9,490 nucleotides of DNA from Granulicella sp. (GTDB lineage Bacteria; Acidobacteriota; Terriglobia; Terriglobales; Acidobacteriaceae), in assembly GCA_003133205.1 (NCBI GenBank), contig PKWK01000053.1, positions 1-9,490 of the forward strand, in the 5' to 3' direction. Made by a program: the position numbers and the translations under genes. The notes beneath the pieces are model-generated. The model was not told the origin of the DNA, did not search any database, and was given only the letters and a program-made list of their open reading frames with translations. Positions 7,075 to 9,490 of the stretch are shown one piece after another (position 1 is the first letter of the stretch; every line of letters begins with the position of its first letter).

Positions 7075-7638
7075 CTACTGGATGGGCATGGTGCAGTTGG
7101 TGCCGCCGGCGGGGTCGTACTTGATGATGTTGTTCTCGTCGGAGCAGAAGCCTCGGTCGCCGGTTTTGCCGACCGTCTGAGGCACGCCGGTGACCTCGTA
7201 CGAGTTATAGACATCCTGATTGCTGACCGTGACCTTGCTGCCGCAGGTGACGGTGAAGGTGTATCCGGACTTCTGTCCCGAGGCGGCCAGCGTCGAATCG
7301 ATGAGCTGCGCGGCCTGAGCGGTGGGCGCGCCTGACTTGGGATCGCCGCCGAGCACAGAGAGTGGGCAGCCGTATCCGGTTCCCTGGTAGGCGCCGTTGA
7401 AACTCGCCTCGGCCGATCCAATGGTGCGCATGGTCTGAATTGCGGACGTCTCGTCAGCCGTCTTTTTGACCTTCAGCATCTGGGGGACCGCAAACGCCAT
7501 GATGATGAGCATGATGGACATGACGATGAGGAGTTCGATGAGGGTGAAGCCGGAATCAGGTTCGCGGTTCGAGGTTCGCGGTGCGAGGTGCTGGATCGCG
7601 GGGCTGTGGAACAGGAGCGTGCGGGGCGTGGTCTTCAT
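7075..7638 (-). CDS. Type IV pilin / type II secretion pseudopilin-like protein
   Basis: The 187-residue protein has a class III (prepilin) signal: a 30-residue leader ending in Gly30, then FTLIELLIVMSIMLIIMAFA with Glu35 at +5, the site cut and methylated by prepilin peptidase. The hydrophobic helix (31-52) continues into an amphipathic segment with PQMLKVKKTADETSAIQTMRT, then a globular head with four Cys (91, 132, 165, 182) that could form two disulfides. Features such as GDPKSGAPTAQAAQLID and DRGFCSDENNIIKYDPAGG resemble acidobacterial pilin heads. It probably forms a pilus or pseudopilus subunit in the envelope; no assembly ATPase, platform or secretin gene is in the window. The ATG at 7638 has only a weak Shine-Dalgarno, and the leader is long and contains a tandem repeat, so a shorter leader is possible. 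Its downstream neighbour is a paralogue. Confidence 0.9.
   Translation of the reverse strand: MKTTPRTLLFHSPAIQHLAPRTSNREPDSGFTLIELLIVMSIMLIIMAFAVPQMLKVKKTADETSAIQTMRTIGSAEASFNGAYQGTGYGCPLSVLGGDPKSGAPTAQAAQLIDSTLAASGQKSGYTFTVTCGSKVTVSNQDVYNSYEVTGVPQTVGKTGDRGFCSDENNIIKYDPAGGTNCTMPIQ
7560..7587. repeat. Two tandem 14-bp units inside the pilin leader
   Basis: GTTCGCGGTTCGAG (7560-7573) is followed directly by GTTCGCGGTGCGAG (7574-7587), one mismatch apart. The repeat encodes residues about 18-27 of the pilin leader (LAPRTSNRE) on the minus strand, immediately before the prepilin cleavage site. The unit resembles GGTTCGAGGTTCGCGG-type intergenic repeats known to me from these bacteria (memory only). 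Confidence 0.65.
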
Positions 7639-7673
7639 GAGCTACGGATACCTCAACAGGTTGACAGCTATAG

Positions 7674-7679
7674 AGTATA
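7674..7679 (-). promoter_or_regulatory. Possible -10 element for the pilin genes
   Basis: On the minus strand TATACT (5 of 6 to TATAAT) lies 36 bases upstream of the pilin ATG in an otherwise G+C-rich gap. No convincing -35 is found 16-18 bp further upstream. It is the only AT-rich patch in the 7639-7880 gap, so it is offered as a weak promoter candidate. Confidence 0.25.
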
Positions 7680-7788
7680 GACGTTTTGAGTTTGCGGATG
7701 GCACTGACGTTGGTTCCGCTGCTGGCGACGGACGTGGTGCTGAACTGGCGGCGTACGCTGGGTCCGAAGAAGAGTGTGGGGGACTAAA

Positions 7789-7850
7789 GGCCCGGGGCTG
7801 AAGCCCGGACCGATTTCAGGCGGGTTGATTCGTGGGGTTGAAACCCCACG
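7789..7850. repeat. Pair of tandem hairpins with identical TGAA loops
   Basis: Hairpin 1 (7792-7808) is CCGGGGC-TGAA-GCCCGG, a 6-bp stem with one bulged G, with partial outer pairing at GG (7789-7790) and CC (7810-7811). Hairpin 2 (7831-7850) is CGTGGGGT-TGAA-ACCCCACG, a perfect 8-bp stem. They lie 31 nt beyond the M16 peptidase stop in its transcription direction, between it and the pilin genes. No U-tract follows either stem, so classical intrinsic termination is doubtful, but RNA 3'-end protection is plausible. Both resemble dispersed acidobacterial repeat hairpins (memory). The rest of the 7639-7880 gap holds no gene I can support. Confidence 0.6.
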
Positions 7851-7880
7851 CTAATCCGAAAAGACCGTTTCGGCGGCATC

Positions 7881-9191
7881 TTAGCAGGCGAGGGCGGCGC
7901 GATCGACGGTGAGATTACCGAGGTTGCCGAGAATGGTGAGGGCGATGGCGTCGGGGCGGAAGAGTTGCTGGGCAAGAGTCTGGACGTCGGCGGAGGCCAC
8001 AGCGTCGACTTCGGCGATGATCTCGTCGACGGAGAAAAAGCGGCCGAAGTACATCTCCTGGCGGGCGAGGTTGGCCATGCGGCTGGAGGAGCTTTCGAGG
8101 CCGAGCACGATGTTGCTCTTGAGCTGATCTTGCGCTCGCTTCAACTCTGCCTCCGGAACGGGGTTCTCTTTGAGCCGCCGCAGTTCTTCGATGGTAAGGC
8201 GGAGAACCTCGGGGGTCTTCTCGGCGGAGGTTCCGGCGTAGATGGCGAGACACCCGGTGTCGCGGAAGGGGTTGGTCTCGGAGTAGATGGAGTAGGCCAG
8301 GCCCTTGTCCTCGCGTATCGACTGGAAGAGGCGCGAGCTCATGCCGCCGCCGAGCATGGTGTTGAGCAGGTAGACGGCGTAACGGGCGGGCGAATCGACC
8401 GGCGGAGCAGGGACACCAAGGCAGAACTGGACCTGCTCGAGGGACTTCTTGCGCTTGAGGGTGATGTGGGGGTAGGTCGCCGGGGCGGGGACATGGGCCA
8501 GCGGGCTGTCGCTGCTGGCGGCGAGGCCGCTGAAGTGCTCGGCAACTTGCGCCACGAATACATTGTGATCTAAATGCCCGGCGGCGGAGAAGACCATGTT
8601 GCGCGGGGTGAAGCGGCCGGCGTAAAAGTCGAAAACGATTTGCTGGTTGAAGCTGGCGACGGTCTTCACCGTTCCGAGGATCGGGCGGCCAAGAGAATGG
8701 CCCTTCCAGAAGTTCTGGGTGAAGGTCTCGTGGACGAGGTAGTCGGGGTTGTCCTCGTCCATCTTGATCTCTTCGAGGATGACTCCCTGCTCGCGGGCGA
8801 TGTCTTCGGGGGTGAAAGTGGGGTGGAGGACCAGGTCGGTCAAAAGATCAAGTGCTGGTGCAATATTCTCATCCAGAACCTTGATATTGAAGCAGATGCT
8901 CTCTTTGCCGGTGAAGGCGTCGAGGTTGCCGCCGATGGAGTCGACCTCTCGCGCGAACTGGTGGGCCGAGCGCGAAGTGGTGCCCTTGAAGACCATATGC
9001 TCGACAAAGTGGGATATGCCATTGAGGGCGGGGGACTCGTCGCGCGAGCCGGAGTCAATCCAGACGCCCATCGAGACGGAGCGGACGTGGGGGATGCTCT
9101 CGGTGAGGACCAGCAGGCCATTGGGCAGACGAGTGCGGCGGATGTTGCGGGCGGGGGATGTGGTGGCCTTGGCGGCGAAGGTTGCGGACAT
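7881..9191 (-). CDS. M16-family zinc metallopeptidase (processing-peptidase-like)
   Basis: M16B peptidases are clamshell proteins related to the mitochondrial processing peptidase. With the ATG at 9191 this one has 436 residues, close to family length. The inverted zinc site HFVEH is at 61-65 in GISHFVEHMVFKGT: His61 and His65 bind zinc and Glu64 is the catalytic base. The third ligand is a Glu near 140-141 in GVILEEIKM, the expected distance away. The C-terminal half carries the family's substrate-binding signature, GGGMSSRLFQSIRED then KGLAYSIYSE, at about 281-305. Having both the zinc site and this R/Y motif suggests an active single-chain homodimeric enzyme. No signal peptide is seen, so it is probably cytoplasmic. 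I chose 9191 because AAGGAG lies 4 nt upstream and the family consensus begins soon after; an upstream start at 9296 would only translate a repeat. It is divergent from rlmN. The substrate is unknown. Confidence 0.95.
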   Translation of the reverse strand: MSATFAAKATTSPARNIRRTRLPNGLLVLTESIPHVRSVSMGVWIDSGSRDESPALNGISHFVEHMVFKGTTSRSAHQFAREVDSIGGNLDAFTGKESICFNIKVLDENIAPALDLLTDLVLHPTFTPEDIAREQGVILEEIKMDEDNPDYLVHETFTQNFWKGHSLGRPILGTVKTVASFNQQIVFDFYAGRFTPRNMVFSAAGHLDHNVFVAQVAEHFSGLAASSDSPLAHVPAPATYPHITLKRKKSLEQVQFCLGVPAPPVDSPARYAVYLLNTMLGGGMSSRLFQSIREDKGLAYSIYSETNPFRDTGCLAIYAGTSAEKTPEVLRLTIEELRRLKENPVPEAELKRAQDQLKSNIVLGLESSSSRMANLARQEMYFGRFFSVDEIIAEVDAVASADVQTLAQQLFRPDAIALTILGNLGNLTVDRAALAC

Positions 9192-9195
9192 GCGA

Positions 9196-9201
9196 CTCCT
9201 T
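9196..9201 (-). promoter_or_regulatory. Shine-Dalgarno deciding the M16 peptidase start
   Basis: On the minus strand AAGGAG is followed by TCGC and then ATG (9191). It is the best Shine-Dalgarno in the window and fixes the start 35 codons inside the longest open frame. Confidence 0.7.
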
Positions 9202-9283
9202 GAGACCTTTATTGTGTCACAGCCGATTGGATGTTGGAGAGGGCCCCGGCGCACGTCGGGCGGGTAGACTAGACAAAGACGAC

Positions 9284-9310
9284 CGCGGATTTGCACGGAT
9301 GAACGCGGAT
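9284..9310. repeat. Three 10-bp-phased copies of a CGCGGAT motif
   Basis: CGCGGAT (9284-9290), CACGGAT (9294-9300) and CGCGGAT (9304-9310) recur at exact 10-bp steps with 3-bp spacers, in the divergent gap between the M16 gene and rlmN. It matches the form of a dispersed repeat (CGCGGATTTACACGGATGAACGCGGAT-like) that I recall from many genomes. The third unit overlaps an ATG at 9309 in the rlmN frame. Confidence 0.6.
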
Positions 9311-9329
9311 GGGGAAACTGAGGGGATTT

Positions 9330-9490
9330 ATGCGGCCGGTCGATGTTGAAACTCCGATTTTGGACTTGCAGGATGACTGCCCGAAAGGCGGCGTGAAGGC
9401 GCTGTTTGGGATGGGGCCGGAGGAGTTGCGCGCGGTTGTGGAGGAGCTGGGGCTGCCGAAGTATCGCGCGGTGCAGTTGGGGGATGCGCT
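9330..9490 (+). CDS. rlmN: Probable 23S rRNA (adenine-2503-C2)-methyltransferase, N-terminal 53 residues (cut by window end)
   Basis: RlmN is a radical-SAM enzyme that methylates A2503 of 23S rRNA (and A37 of some tRNAs). Only its N-terminal accessory domain is in view: KALFGMGPEELRAVVEELG followed by LPKYRAVQLGDAL, which matches the family pattern of a short helical domain with G.p.(F/Y)RA.Q and then a hydrophobic helix. The CxxxCxxC iron-sulfur motif would lie beyond the edge, so the call rests on this short piece. The ATG at 9330 has AGGGG 4 nt upstream. An alternative in-frame ATG at 9309 lies inside the repeat with no Shine-Dalgarno. The gene is divergent from the M16 peptidase across a 138-nt gap. 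Cfr-like relatives share this domain and cannot be excluded. Confidence 0.72.
   Translation, partial: MRPVDVETPILDLQDDCPKGGVKALFGMGPEELRAVVEELGLPKYRAVQLGDA

Noticed and set aside
7661..7666. TTGACA on the plus strand as a -35 box
   Set aside because: No -10 hexamer lies 16-18 bp downstream and no plus-strand gene follows.
7698..7787. A 29-codon plus-strand frame from an ATG to TAA, encoding MALTLVPLLATDVV and a basic tail
   Set aside because: It has no Shine-Dalgarno and no recognisable homology, a stop closes the frame shortly upstream, and it is short enough to occur by chance. It could be a gene remnant, but nothing supports that.
9192..9296. Extension of the M16 peptidase to an upstream start at 9296
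   Set aside because: The added 35 residues translate intergenic repeat sequence, lack family similarity and have no Shine-Dalgarno, whereas the 9191 ATG has AAGGAG at good spacing.

Overview
The window looks like a chromosomal segment of an Acidobacteriota, most likely class Terriglobia (Granulicella, Edaphobacter or Terriglobus type). Three things suggest this: high G+C, an acidobacterial-style type IV pilin head (a PTAQAAQLID core and a DRGFCSDEN...YDPAGG end), and several short interspersed repeats that I associate from memory with these genomes. The taxonomic call is inference, not a search result.

Layout. Positions 2-2629 (+) hold the last 875 residues of carB, the large subunit of carbamoyl-phosphate synthase. 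A hairpin at 2637-2662 separates it from a convergent run of minus-strand genes. In transcription order, right to left, these are: an M16 zinc peptidase (9191-7881); a type IV pilin (7638-7075); a paralogue whose prepilin signal is replaced by a proline-rich tail and a membrane helix (7056-6472); a LolA-like lipoprotein carrier (6434-5778); a lipoprotein with beta-propeller-like repeats (5702-4638); a HAD phosphatase (4518-3796); and a DapA-like TIM-barrel protein without the catalytic lysine (3714-2680). At the right edge, divergent from the peptidase, the first 53 codons of a probable rlmN run off the window (9330-9490, +).

How the genes relate. The middle block (pilin, pilin-like, LolA-like, lipoprotein) is an envelope set. 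LolA carries lipoproteins through the periplasm, and the next gene encodes a lipoprotein whose +2 residue is Ser, which fits outer-membrane sorting. The two pilin genes are 18 nt apart and clearly arose by tandem duplication. The flanking genes (carB, HAD, DapA-like, M16, rlmN) are metabolic or housekeeping, and nothing in the sequence ties them to the envelope set.

Most gaps between genes carry a short repeat or hairpin, and some reach into start regions: one supplies the GTG start of the LolA gene, and another lies just before the rlmN start. The most interesting objects are the pilin paralogue with an exchanged N terminus, the catalytically altered DapA homologue, and the repeat-derived start of the LolA gene. 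There is no CRISPR array, tRNA, rRNA, insertion sequence or phage gene that I can support, and no gene-free stretch over 300 bases.
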